From assembly GCA_021413405.1 (NCBI GenBank), contig JAIOQL010000329.1:1-11333 (forward strand): 11,333 bases of DNA. Reading direction: 5' to 3'. A program made the translations under genes and the position numbers. This stretch comes from Leptospira sp. (lineage in GTDB: Bacteria > Spirochaetota > Leptospiria > Leptospirales > Leptospiraceae). Shown here piece by piece: positions 1 through 6,858 of this stretch (position 1 is its first letter; each line of letters begins with the position of its first letter). The notes under the pieces are model-generated. The model ran no database searches. It had not been told where the DNA came from and saw only the letters and a list, made by a program, of their open reading frames with translations.

Positions 1-399
1 CGCATCCTGCCCTTTCGCAACAATCTCCATAGTCAATTCAGGATTTTTAGTATTCATTTTTTCTACGCCAAGAACCAGCACAGTATCATAAATTCCCGAA
101 GCAACTGCCAGAAATCCCTGATGCATAGCAAGACCGCCTGACGCACATGCCCCCTCCAGGCGGAAAGCCGGGACATTTCCAATCGCAAGAACTGTAGCTA
201 CATAGGATGCCATAGTGTTCTGATTGTTAAATTCGCTTCCGGCATAGTTTCCTACATAAACGGCCTCGATCTCTTTCCGGTCAATTCCCGCATCCCTGAT
301 TGCACCGTTGCCGGCTTCAGTTACCAGTTCACGGAGAAATTTATCCTTGTGGTTTCCATGCTCAGTTTCATAAGCACCGATGATTGCTACTTCTCTCAT
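1..399 (-). CDS. Thiolase-family protein, N-terminal 133 residues (cut by window edge)
   Basis: The frame is open from an ATG at 397-399 to the window edge and gives 133 residues. It begins MREVAIIGAY and contains LEGACASGGLA, the thiolase nucleophile motif, with the acyl-accepting cysteine at residue 85. The following VLVLGVEKM is also typical of the thiolase N-terminal domain. Sequence style is closer to the SCP2/archaeal-type thiolases (often annotated acetyl-CoA acetyltransferase or lipid-transfer protein) than to classical FadA. Such enzymes condense or cleave acyl-CoA thioesters in the cytoplasm. A strong GGAGG ribosome site lies just upstream (403-408, minus), and the fabG stop codon falls next to it, so the two genes are translationally close and almost certainly one operon. 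The direction (beta-oxidation or biosynthesis) and the chain length cannot be told. The C-terminal domain with the second catalytic Cys/His lies outside the window. Confidence 0.85.
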   Translation of the reverse strand, partial: MREVAIIGAYETEHGNHKDKFLRELVTEAGNGAIRDAGIDRKEIEAVYVGNYAGSEFNNQNTMASYVATVLAIGNVPAFRLEGACASGGLAMHQGFLAVASGIYDTVLVLGVEKMNTKNPELTMEIVAKGQDA

Positions 400-407
400 T
401 TTCCCTC

Positions 408-1169
408 CTACAATCCTATAGCTGTTCCACCGTCAACACGCAGAATGGTTCCGGTTATGTATGATGCATCATCACTTAAATAGAACCTTACTACACCTGC
501 AACATCGTTAGTCGTAGCAGCCCTCTTCAAAGGAACCATTTCTTTCAATTTTTCCTGTACTTCAGGTGGTAGAGCTGATGTCATATCTGTTTGTATATAT
601 CCCGGACAAACTGCATTCACTAGAACATTTCTTCATGAAAATTCACGTGCACATGTTTTAGTCAGAGCAATCACCCCGGCCTTTGAAGAAGCATAGTTTG
701 CCTGGCCCGGAGAGCCAAGAAGTCCGGCAATAGAAGAAATATTTACGATTCTTCCGGAATCAGCCTTCAAAATCAGTTTTGTTGCAGCCTTGGTCATGAG
801 AAAAACACCTTTAAGATTTACGTCGATAACCATATCCCAATCTGCTTCAGTCATTCTCATGATGAGAGTGTCTTTCAACACGCCGGCATTGTTCACAAGA
901 AAATCAAGTTTTCCAAAAGTATCCTTGGTTTTGGCAATAGCATTGTCGCAATCTTCAAGTTTAGTTACATTGCAGGCAACACCGATCGTTTTTACGCCAT
1001 ACGCATCTGCGACTTCTTTTGCGGCGATATCAACTGCTTCCTGTTTCAAATCGACCAGAACTATCGAACAACCTTCTTCTGCTATTCTATTGACTATCGC
1101 TCTTCCAAGCCCCCGCGGAGACGCTGTTCCTGTCACTAATGCTACTTTTCCTTCAAATTGCTTTGGCAT
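408..1169 (-). pseudogene. fabG: FabG-type 3-oxoacyl reductase (SDR) interrupted by one in-frame TGA
   Basis: This is a classical short-chain dehydrogenase/reductase of 253 codons. Visible are the dinucleotide-binding loop TGTASPRGLG (residues 13-22), Asp40 at the end of beta-2 (suggests NAD(H) rather than NADP(H)), NNAG at 93-96, and the catalytic tetrad Asn118, Ser146, Tyr159 and Lys163. After the stop the same frame continues with RNVLVNAVCPGYIQTDM and ends DGGTAIGL, a normal FabG C-terminus. The only defect is TGA at 633-635 (minus), codon 179, where relatives usually have a small residue such as Gly or Ser; GGA to TGA would be one change. No frame change is needed, so this is a nonsense substitution, not an indel. 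The upstream product would keep the catalytic residues but lose the substrate loop and last strands. It is co-transcribed with the thiolase. A base-call error is a fair alternative. Confidence 0.85.
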
Positions 1170-1363
1170 AATTATATAATCCTTATTGTATTTTGAAAAT
1201 ATTATGGAACAGGGAGATTTTTAGTGTCAAACTATAATTTAATCTTGCATTTGTATTTCAAATTGATGACATTTGCATAAAAAGAGTCGAACAGAAGCGC
1301 AAACTACAATTTCAATGGTTTGCTGCTTTTTATACATATAAAAGTTCAACGAGGATTTTCAGA
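1170..1363. other. Divergent intergenic control region
   Basis: These 194 bases separate the minus-strand fabG operon from the plus-strand phospholipase-like gene. The half next to fabG holds the TTGACA/CATAAT promoter. On the plus side there is an AT-rich stretch with TATACAT/ATATAAA at 1331-1342, but no -35 element at proper spacing, and a clear GAGGA ribosome site (1351-1355) eight bases before the ATG at 1364. I see no small ORF, RNA gene or strong hairpin here. Confidence 0.5.
1201..1230 (-). promoter_or_regulatory. Sigma70-type promoter for the fabG-thiolase operon
   Basis: On the minus strand, TTGACA (1225-1230, perfect -35 consensus) is followed after 18 bases by CATAAT (1201-1206, five of six matches to the -10 consensus). 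Transcription would begin near 1194, giving a leader of about 25 bases before the fabG ATG. A weak AAGG ribosome site sits at 1181-1184. No factor-binding palindrome was convincing. Confidence 0.6.
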
Positions 1364-2546
1364 ATGGCCCTAAAGAAACACATTTCAGTTTTATTATTCC
1401 TTATTATTACTCTAACAAACTTTCCAGTCTATTCCTGGGGAACTCATTACCTGGTAATGGCCAGATCCCTCGAACACCCATCGATGAATTACACATTGAG
1501 AAAAGTTCCCGTTGAATCTATTGAGAAATTTATAGTCTCTGAGAAAGACGGGCTCGATAAAGTTTTTTCTGGGTACTATGAATGGATGGCTAAACGGGGT
1601 TCAACACGCTTTAACAAAATGATTTTTGACCCGAAGAAACCTGATTTGACTTCCTTCCTCAAAGCCGCAAGACTCAATCCGGTCACGAAATATCCATTGG
1701 TAAACCGGATTCTACCGGGAAGCAAACCTGTTTACAGAAGAGTTTCAGGAGGAGAAGTTTCCCCTTATCTCAAAGAGAATAAATCCGGATTTTTCATAGA
1801 ATTTGAAGATGTCACCGGAAAAGAAGTTTCCATCCGATCTATTCTCACAACATTCGTTGACGAACCAGACTGGAATATGGATCATCATCTCTGGAAGATT
1901 CAGGAATATGGATATGGAAAACAGCCATATGGCAAAGATGAAGGAGAAAGCAGTAAAGCACCGTTTCATATGCAATTTCTGCATGAAAATATAATTGTCA
2001 GAACGTTTGCGCCTGAAATTGCAAAGGGTGGGATGATGCTCGACAGGATTGAACTTTTCAAACGTCTTGCAGACCTTGCAATAAAAACAAATCATCCCTA
2101 CTGGGCATATCGCTTCACAGCCTGGGCTACTCATTACATTCAGGGCAAACAGACATTTTTCATATGAAGACTTTGTTTCAGTTGGGCTTGAAAGATCCTT
2201 CACCAGCGCTAAGCCTGTTTACAAAACCCTTGCTTCGTTTCTAAATACAGGTGAAGATATTTTTTCCGAAGTGAAGAACGGCGAAGAGTTAATGCACCAA
2301 ATGAGTAATTTTGCATCCAAACATTCATCTTCAACAGACAACGCAATTGTAAAATCATTCGGCCCAAAATACACCGAAGATCCAAAGTATGATCTCGAGA
2401 ACGATCCAAAGTTTAATATCGCGGATATCGTTGAAAAGTTATCGAAGGAAACAACCGACTATCTTTTGGGCGAAACGGCAAAAGATTTTTCGATGACCGG
2501 CCGGGGAACGAGAACGATGATTCACCTCGTCGATCAGGGAAAATAA
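1364..2546 (+). pseudogene. Secreted phospholipase C/P1-nuclease-like protein, broken near the zinc motif
   Basis: The first 267 codons start at ATG 1364, behind GAGGA, with a signal peptide of about 24 residues ending VYS. The predicted mature chain begins WGTHYLVMA; a mature N-terminal Trp followed by a His is the hallmark of zinc phospholipase C/P1 nucleases, where Trp1 binds zinc. DEPDWNMD and WATHYIQ resemble further metal-ligand segments. Right after HYIQ, where the family has HYxxDxxxPxH, the frame breaks and stops at 2165-2167. A different frame then reads RHFSYEDFVSVGLERSF and runs openly to TAA at 2544-2546 (last residues HLVDQGK). Removing one T from the T5 run at 2156-2160 restores a single frame. 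However, the missing Asp and His ligands suggest a larger out-of-frame deletion here. As it stands the product would be a 267-residue secreted fragment lacking part of the metal site. Family assignment is from motifs only. Confidence 0.5.
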
Positions 2547-2560
2547 TATAAGATATATTT

Positions 2561-3151
2561 TTGCCGGTAAAAAAAGTGAAGCGAATTTCTGTTATAACAC
2601 AAAGCAAACGAAACAATGAGTTACTGGATGTTGTTGTTGAAAACGGTAAAACGTTAGACGACATCGTAAAAGATGCATGGACTGAAAATGGCGATCATGA
2701 TATTTTTGTTGATTGCGACCAGGATTCGGTTCTGATACAAACTGGTGAGAATCTGAAAGGAAAACTTTATTTATTTGAAATCTCATCTATTCTCAATCTG
2801 AATCCCTATGCTTTGTTTCCGGTTGTCACACTCGACGAAAAAGGGGTGATTCTGACACAGGCATTTGGAAATCAGGAAAGCGTGGATTTAACCTTATCAA
2901 CTTCCCTTGCGCATTATTTCAGCCGTTCAAGAAATAGAATCTGGAAAAAGGGAGAACAGAGCGGACACACCCAGGAAATTATAAAAGTAATGTACAGTGA
3001 AACAAGAAATATCTTTGTATTTGTGGTCAGGCAGAATGTCGCCGCCTGTCACACTGGTTATTATTCCTGTTTTTTCACCAAACTCACTGAAAACGGTCCT
3101 GAAAATATATATAAAGAAAAGAAATTTGAGCCTGAGAAGGTATATTCTTAG
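2561..3151 (+). CDS. hisI: HisI-like phosphoribosyl-AMP cyclohydrolase, degenerate tandem-domain form
   Basis: 196 residues. Residues 85-172 match HisI: FPVVTLDEKGVIL, HYFSRSRNRIWKKGEQSG (118-135) and CHTGYYSCFF (163-172), which carries two zinc cysteines (163, 170). HisI opens the ring of phosphoribosyl-AMP in histidine synthesis. In this domain the metal motif DCDxD is replaced by SETRN (146-150). The first 75 residues look like a shortened second copy: ISVITQSKRNNELL aligns with the start of the other copy, and an intact DCDQDSVL lies at 51-58, but CHTG..SC is absent there. Together the two halves hold one full set of metal ligands. No HisE domain follows. The first in-frame start is TTG 2561 (stop at 2549 in frame), without a good ribosome site; GTG 2576 is an alternative. 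It follows the broken phospholipase-like gene after 14 bases, perhaps sharing its transcript. HisI-like identity is solid; activity is not proven. Confidence 0.75.
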   Translation: MPVKKVKRISVITQSKRNNELLDVVVENGKTLDDIVKDAWTENGDHDIFVDCDQDSVLIQTGENLKGKLYLFEISSILNLNPYALFPVVTLDEKGVILTQAFGNQESVDLTLSTSLAHYFSRSRNRIWKKGEQSGHTQEIIKVMYSETRNIFVFVVRQNVAACHTGYYSCFFTKLTENGPENIYKEKKFEPEKVYS

Positions 3152-3255
3152 TCAAAATTTTTCAAGTTGATCAAAGGGAAACCCGTTACGGGAAGCCATG
3201 CCTACTCGAATTCTCCAAAATGATCTGATCGGTATTTCGGATAGGAAAGCCTATT
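3152..3255. other. Convergent intergenic gap
   Basis: This gap lies between the hisI-like stop and the minus-strand propeller stop. A short hairpin ATAGG-AAAG-CCTAT (3241-3254) abuts the propeller stop codon but has only five pairs, so it is at best a weak terminator. CCCGT-T-ACGGG near 3181 has a one-base loop and cannot fold as drawn. Confidence 0.3.
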
Positions 3256-4572
3256 TCATGGAAAGTTTTTTCTGACAGCTTCTTTGGAAAGATTCCCATC
3301 CCAATCAGTCTTGATTAGAATTGCATCAGTAGATATAGCTGGCTTTCCTTTTGTATAAGCAAGGATCACATAGCCATCGCCGGTAGCACGAGTGATCCCG
3401 CCCATTGCTATTGCATAAGAACGCCTGGAATGTTTTTTCTCCCAGATTTTCTTTCCGTCAGTTCCTTTGTATTTCACCATATAAAAAGGACCTTCCCCCT
3501 GACTAAGTATTGCAATTATATCTTTCTCAGGAGTTTCAACCAATCCATCCACGAATTGATCCGGTTTATCAAATTGATTTTCCCATAATTTTTCACCATT
3601 AGAATCAACTTTGAAAATCCATGAAGAATTCTTTCCGGAAATATTAGCGCCAATGATAAACCCTCCGTCTTCCGATTTTGTCATTGAAAACACTTCTTCC
3701 TCTATCCCGGGTTTTCCAAAATTCTTCTTCCAGACGGGACTTCCATTCTCAGCAAACTTCAAAAGATTTACATCGTTTTGTTTTTCCTCTCCGGACAAAT
3801 TGGAATTTTTAATGGAAATTATCAAACCACCATCTCCGCTTGGCACTGCATAGTTCGGAGTAAAGGATAGATCTGGAAGATATATTGATTTTTTAATATC
3901 TCCATCCCTATTAAACTTAACCAATAGGATACTTTTCTTATCTTTATAATTTATATCAGCCAGACCCAAAATCATTCCGTCAGGTTGTTCCTGAATATGA
4001 AAAAGATAAGGATCTTCCTTTGCACAATCCCCATCGCAAAATTCTTTTGCTTCAATTATCTTTTCCCACTCAACCGCACCTTTCGAATTGTGTTTGATAA
4101 GAACGGCCTTTTTATTATAATTAGCGCTACCTACACTTCCCCCGGTCAGAAATCCACTATCGGAAGTTGCGATCATGATTTTTCTACCCCGAAATACTTC
4201 ATCCTGGGCCTGGCGCACTTCATTTGAATATCCTTCAAACTGAACTGGCTTATCGAAAAATAAATATTTGAACCAGACCGGTGCTCCATCTGTTGAAATA
4301 TTCGCAATCCATGTGTCGCTATATTTTTTTTCCTTAACTAACCCGGTGGTATCCTTAGCACAATTCTCAGTGCGACCGGCAACAACATAGGAGCCATCTT
4401 TTATTTTCACTAATCCATGAGAATATTCTATCGGACAATCCTTAGGTTTCAAACCATTAAACTGCTCTCCCCCGAAAGTTACCTGCCAGGTCGCTGCTGG
4501 ATTTTGCGAAAATAAAATTGTGGAAGCTGCAATAAAGAGCAAAAATAGTAAATAGATTTTAAAATGCTTCAT
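3256..4572 (-). CDS. Secreted seven-repeat beta-propeller protein, function unknown
   Basis: 438 residues with an N-terminal signal peptide (MKHFKIYLLFLLFIAAS..., probable cleavage around residues 22-24). The mature part has seven repeats of the pattern DGG(F/Y)(I/V)I-x-G..., then (I/L)xKxDxxGxxxWxKxF. Repeat starts are near DGSYVVAG, DSGFLTGG, PDGMILG, GDGGLIIS, EDGGFIIG, PEKDIIAI and TGDGYVIL. That number and the aromatic/glycine pattern fit a seven-bladed propeller of the PQQ-like/WD40-like class. Four to five cysteines lie in DCPIEY, ENCAKD and FCDGDCAKED, and could form disulfides after export. No lipobox Cys and no catalytic signature are seen. The ATG at 4570-4572 is preceded by GGGGG with a six-base gap. 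The gene lies 141 bases downstream of the DUF3052-YdeI gene and may have its own promoter there. Probably a binding or scaffold protein of the envelope; partner unknown. Confidence 0.75.
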   Translation of the reverse strand: MKHFKIYLLFLLFIAASTILFSQNPAATWQVTFGGEQFNGLKPKDCPIEYSHGLVKIKDGSYVVAGRTENCAKDTTGLVKEKKYSDTWIANISTDGAPVWFKYLFFDKPVQFEGYSNEVRQAQDEVFRGRKIMIATSDSGFLTGGSVGSANYNKKAVLIKHNSKGAVEWEKIIEAKEFCDGDCAKEDPYLFHIQEQPDGMILGLADINYKDKKSILLVKFNRDGDIKKSIYLPDLSFTPNYAVPSGDGGLIISIKNSNLSGEEKQNDVNLLKFAENGSPVWKKNFGKPGIEEEVFSMTKSEDGGFIIGANISGKNSSWIFKVDSNGEKLWENQFDKPDQFVDGLVETPEKDIIAILSQGEGPFYMVKYKGTDGKKIWEKKHSRRSYAIAMGGITRATGDGYVILAYTKGKPAISTDAILIKTDWDGNLSKEAVRKNFP

Positions 4573-4595
4573 AGAAATCCCCCGGCGTTAGACAT

Positions 4596-4621
4596 ACTGT
4601 TGTTTCCCTTTTCAAAACAGT
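4596..4621. repeat. Inverted repeat ACTGTT-14-AACAGT upstream of the propeller gene
   Basis: ACTGTT at 4596-4601 and AACAGT at 4616-4621 form perfect six-base arms, 24 to 49 bases before the propeller ATG on the minus strand. Position and spacing (centres 20 bases apart) would suit a dimeric regulator or a small leader hairpin. Six-base arms can arise by chance, so this is only a candidate. Confidence 0.25.
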
Positions 4622-4693
4622 TGTAAATTCATTTTTCAGAACTATTGCGGTTTAATGGGAGATAATACAGATATGTCATTATTTTTTTTTATT

Positions 4694-4714
4694 ACAAAAT
4701 CCATCCGAATGAAT
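4694..4714 (-). terminator. Possible weak terminator after the DUF3052-YdeI gene
   Basis: Directly at the TGA stop, the minus strand reads ATTCAT-TCGG-ATGGAT, a six-pair stem with one wobble and a four-base loop, followed by TTTTG. The stem is AT-rich and the U-tract is short, so termination would be inefficient at best. Confidence 0.25.
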
Positions 4715-5418
4715 CACTTATCCATAAACCTTTTTCCGGAAATAATTTTTGCAACGGTTTCTTTAATGCGTTTCTCCCTCGTCTCCGGCTTTTTTGCTTC
4801 TTCAATCCAGCGAACATATTCCTTTTTATGAGAAAAAGCAAAGTTATTGAACGTCTCCATAGCTTTTTTGTTTTTCGAAAGAACTTTTTTCAGATCCGCA
4901 GGAGGAGTCACAGTTCGTTTTTTTTTATCGATACCTTTGACGGTCACTTTTGTTCCCCGTGTCAGTACCGGAATCAGATGAACCGGTTTGAAGCGCACAG
5001 CAGACCAGACCTCATCAATTGAAACCATGGAAACACTGATAAACCCGGCCTTTTCGATCGACCTCCAGCCCTTGTCACGGTTAAGGTCTGTTTTTAATTT
5101 CGAAGTCAACTTTGGATAAGATATCCAAAAAATTCCGCCTTCCTTCAAGCAACTGATAGTTTTCTTTGACAGTTCATCCAATTCCTGCTGATTGCGAACA
5201 AAAAGTAATATAAAATCAAATTTATCATTTGTCCTGGTAGATAGGATCGAACCAACCGGCAACTGTCCAAGAAATGCAAGGAATCCCTCCGGAGAATTAA
5301 GTATTCCAATTTTTTGATTTTCCCTAATAAATAATTTCTTTTGTAACTGGTCACCGTTCATAAAGCAGATATGCTTGCTTTTTTGCGGCCCTGTCAATTT
5401 TATTTCTATTAAATCCAA
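4714..5418 (-). CDS. DUF3052 domain fused to a YdeI/OmdA-like domain
   Basis: 234 residues. The first part (about 20-145) matches DUF3052 by pattern: KIGILNSPEGF, the DFILLFV strand, LKEGGIFWISYPK, LNRDKGW, then SIDEVWSAVRFKP. The last part (about 150-230) matches the YdeI/OmpD-associated domain: TVTPPADLKKVLSKNKKA, FNNFAFSHKKEYVRWIEEAK, ETREKRIKETVAKI. Neither domain has a firm biochemical role; the second family is linked to bacteriocin protection in older literature. No signal peptide or membrane segment is seen, so it is probably cytoplasmic. The longest frame starts at TTG 5418, with AGGG only two bases ahead. ATG 5361 (MNGDQLQKKLFIREN...) fits the usual domain start better but has no clear ribosome site, so the start is uncertain. 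It is divergent from mltG with a gap of under 60 bases. Confidence 0.75.
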   Translation of the reverse strand: MDLIEIKLTGPQKSKHICFMNGDQLQKKLFIRENQKIGILNSPEGFLAFLGQLPVGSILSTRTNDKFDFILLFVRNQQELDELSKKTISCLKEGGIFWISYPKLTSKLKTDLNRDKGWRSIEKAGFISVSMVSIDEVWSAVRFKPVHLIPVLTRGTKVTVKGIDKKKRTVTPPADLKKVLSKNKKAMETFNNFAFSHKKEYVRWIEEAKKPETREKRIKETVAKIISGKRFMDK

Positions 5419-5467
5419 TGCCCTGACTCATCTATTCTGATTGATTTATTTACTACCGGGACGAAGC

Positions 5468-5473
5468 TATAAT
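5468..5473 (+). promoter_or_regulatory. Perfect TATAAT box four bases before the mltG ATG
   Basis: TATAAT at 5468-5473 ends four bases before the start codon. If used as a -10 element, transcription would begin at or near the ATG and the message would be leaderless, which agrees with the lack of a clear ribosome site. No -35 element is found at 16-18 bases, so this may be chance. Confidence 0.25.
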
Positions 5474-5477
5474 TGAA

Positions 5478-6390
5478 ATGGCAAAAAAATCAAAAACGGG
5501 CTCCGGTCTGAAAACATTCCTGATTGTTATTATTTCATTCACTTTGCTCGGCGTAGTTTCCGTAGCAGTTCTAGACGAATGGAAAGGAGGAGCAGTTGGT
5601 CATGGACAAATCAAGTATGACCTGATGGTTTCCCCCGGAGATTCATCATCCAAAATAGTTAAAGAGCTCAGCACCCATGGCCTGTTAAAATCATCCGCAT
5701 ATTTTCAAATTCTACTCAAGGTTACAAGAAACACAAATAAGATTAAACAAGGACTCTATGAAATAAATGATGGAATGGATTCCAGAAAAATCATGGATAT
5801 GCTGACCAAAGGAAAGGTAAAACTGATACATTTTACAATTCCTGAGGGATACTACTACAGAAGGATATCTTTATCCGGAAACCTATTCAATTCCATATAA
5901 TTACCCGCCGGTTAAAATCGTGGAGATGATGATAAACAGGTTTTATATCAATCTTGCGAAAATTGAAGATTCAAAAACATTAACTCCGGAAGATCTGCAC
6001 AAAAAAGTGATTCTTGCATCAATTGTTGAACGAGAAGCGAAAAAAAAGGAAGAGCGACCAATGATGGCTGGAGTTTTCCTGAAGCGTCTTCGCGAAAATA
6101 TTTCGCTCGAAAGTTGCGCAACAATCCAGTATCTTTTTGATAAACCGAAGAAACGGCTGTTCGAAAAAGATCTTGAGAAGGAATCTCCATACAACACATA
6201 TAGAAACAAAGGTTTTCCCCCAGGTCCAATTTCAAATCCCGGATTACCTGCACTGGAGGCCGCATTTCACCCTATTGACTCGGGCAATCTGTTCTTTCTT
6301 CGCAAACCCGATGCATCCCATTATTTTTCCAAAACGATCAAAGAGCACCTCGAAGCAAAGAAAAAATACATAGATGTTCTTTACGACTAA
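5478..6390 (+). pseudogene. mltG: MltG/YceG endolytic transglycosylase with out-of-frame internal deletion
   Basis: MltG cuts nascent peptidoglycan glycan strands at the inner membrane. The first part, from ATG 5478, has a membrane anchor (about residues 12-31), the LysM-like stretch VSPGDSSSKIVKELSTHGLL, and IPEGYYYRRI. It then shifts frame and stops at 5898-5900. Another frame takes over with EGYLYPETYSIP (from 5860), the family's conserved EGYLFPDTY segment. It runs through LASIVEREA (putative catalytic Glu encoded at 6028-6030), ATIQYLF, SPYNTYRNKGFPPGPISNPG and SHYFSKT to TAA at 6388-6390. Normally dozens of residues separate IPEG from EGYLFPDTY; here they are joined almost directly. The shared nine bases AGAAGGATA (5859-5867) encode RRI in the first frame and most of EGY in the second, which looks like a microhomology deletion junction. 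Without a repair the catalytic part is not made as an anchored protein. Confidence 0.85.
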
Positions 6391-6423
6391 AAGTAAAATG
6401 CACAAATTACAGTTCAGAAACTT

Positions 6424-6858
6424 GTGATTGCCCCGAACTTGAAAAAATTTATTAGCGGCGGTGCATTCACTCTTTTCATATCTGCAATTCTTTTTCAATA
6501 CCAGTATCTGCAAAAGCAATGGAAAATAGAATCCCGGAAAAACGGTCCCGGTTTCTTCCAATTTAATAATTATGTTGCTTCTCTGGAAAAGACAAAACCG
6601 TTTCTGCGTTGCGATAGAAAGATAACGGTTTATCACACAATCCCGGAGAATGACCCGCAGTTTGACGCAAATAGAATTATACTATATTCCCTGTCTCCTT
6701 GCGAAATAGAATTCAGGCCCGCCTGCAATTACAATTCCGTTCCAGGATTTCATATTGTGCATAAAAGCTGTCCAGCGTTTTCGAAAATTCTTAACGGAAA
6801 AAATCCTGTGAAAAAAATCTCAGACGAATTGATCCTTCTGGAAAATCCGGTCTTATGA
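6424..6858 (+). CDS. Membrane-anchored hypothetical protein
   Basis: 144 residues, not recognised. There is one hydrophobic segment near the N-terminus (FISGGAFTLFISAILF, about residues 9-24), followed by a soluble region of about 115 residues with four cysteines (RCDRK, SPCEIE, PACNYN, KSCPAF). This suggests a single-pass anchored protein with the soluble part outside the cytoplasm, where the cysteines could pair. The GTG start at 6424 lacks a good ribosome site; no better in-frame start exists nearby, and an out-of-frame ATG at 6398 stops after nine codons. Its TGA stop overlaps the ATG of the glycosyltransferase gene (ATGA at 6855-6858), so the two are translationally coupled. It may be an accessory protein to that enzyme; this is inference from position only. 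Confidence 0.6.
   Translation: MIAPNLKKFISGGAFTLFISAILFQYQYLQKQWKIESRKNGPGFFQFNNYVASLEKTKPFLRCDRKITVYHTIPENDPQFDANRIILYSLSPCEIEFRPACNYNSVPGFHIVHKSCPAFSKILNGKNPVKKISDELILLENPVL

Noticed and set aside
633..635. TGA recoded as Gly or Trp (alternative genetic code) or selenocysteine
   Set aside because: Several other genes here end naturally at TGA, such as the propeller, the DUF3052-YdeI gene and the anchored protein coupled by ATGA. No selenocysteine-type stem-loop is evident, and the site is not a redox position in this family.
790..1179. Open frame on the plus strand opposite fabG
   Set aside because: It lies antisense to a gene with full SDR motifs and gives a low-complexity Ser/Thr-rich translation, so it is a shadow.
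1745..2203. Minus-strand open frame opposite the phospholipase-like gene
   Set aside because: It has no recognisable protein features and lies across the conserved sense coding region.
2549..2600. HisI-like N-terminal half as leftover of an upstream frameshifted domain
   Set aside because: A TAA at 2549 closes the frame, and the upstream bases read well as the end of the phospholipase-like protein, so no further HisI sequence is hidden there.
3178..3192. CCCGT-T-ACGGG palindrome as a terminator
   Set aside because: The one-base loop is not foldable and no T-run follows in either direction.
5943..6265. Two minus-strand open frames opposite the MltG catalytic region
   Set aside because: The plus strand there carries all conserved MltG motifs; the antisense frames are by-products.
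6398..6427. ATG at 6398 as start of the anchored protein or a leader peptide
   Set aside because: It is out of frame with the gene, stops after nine codons and has no ribosome site. A frameshift joining it to the gene is possible but unsupported.
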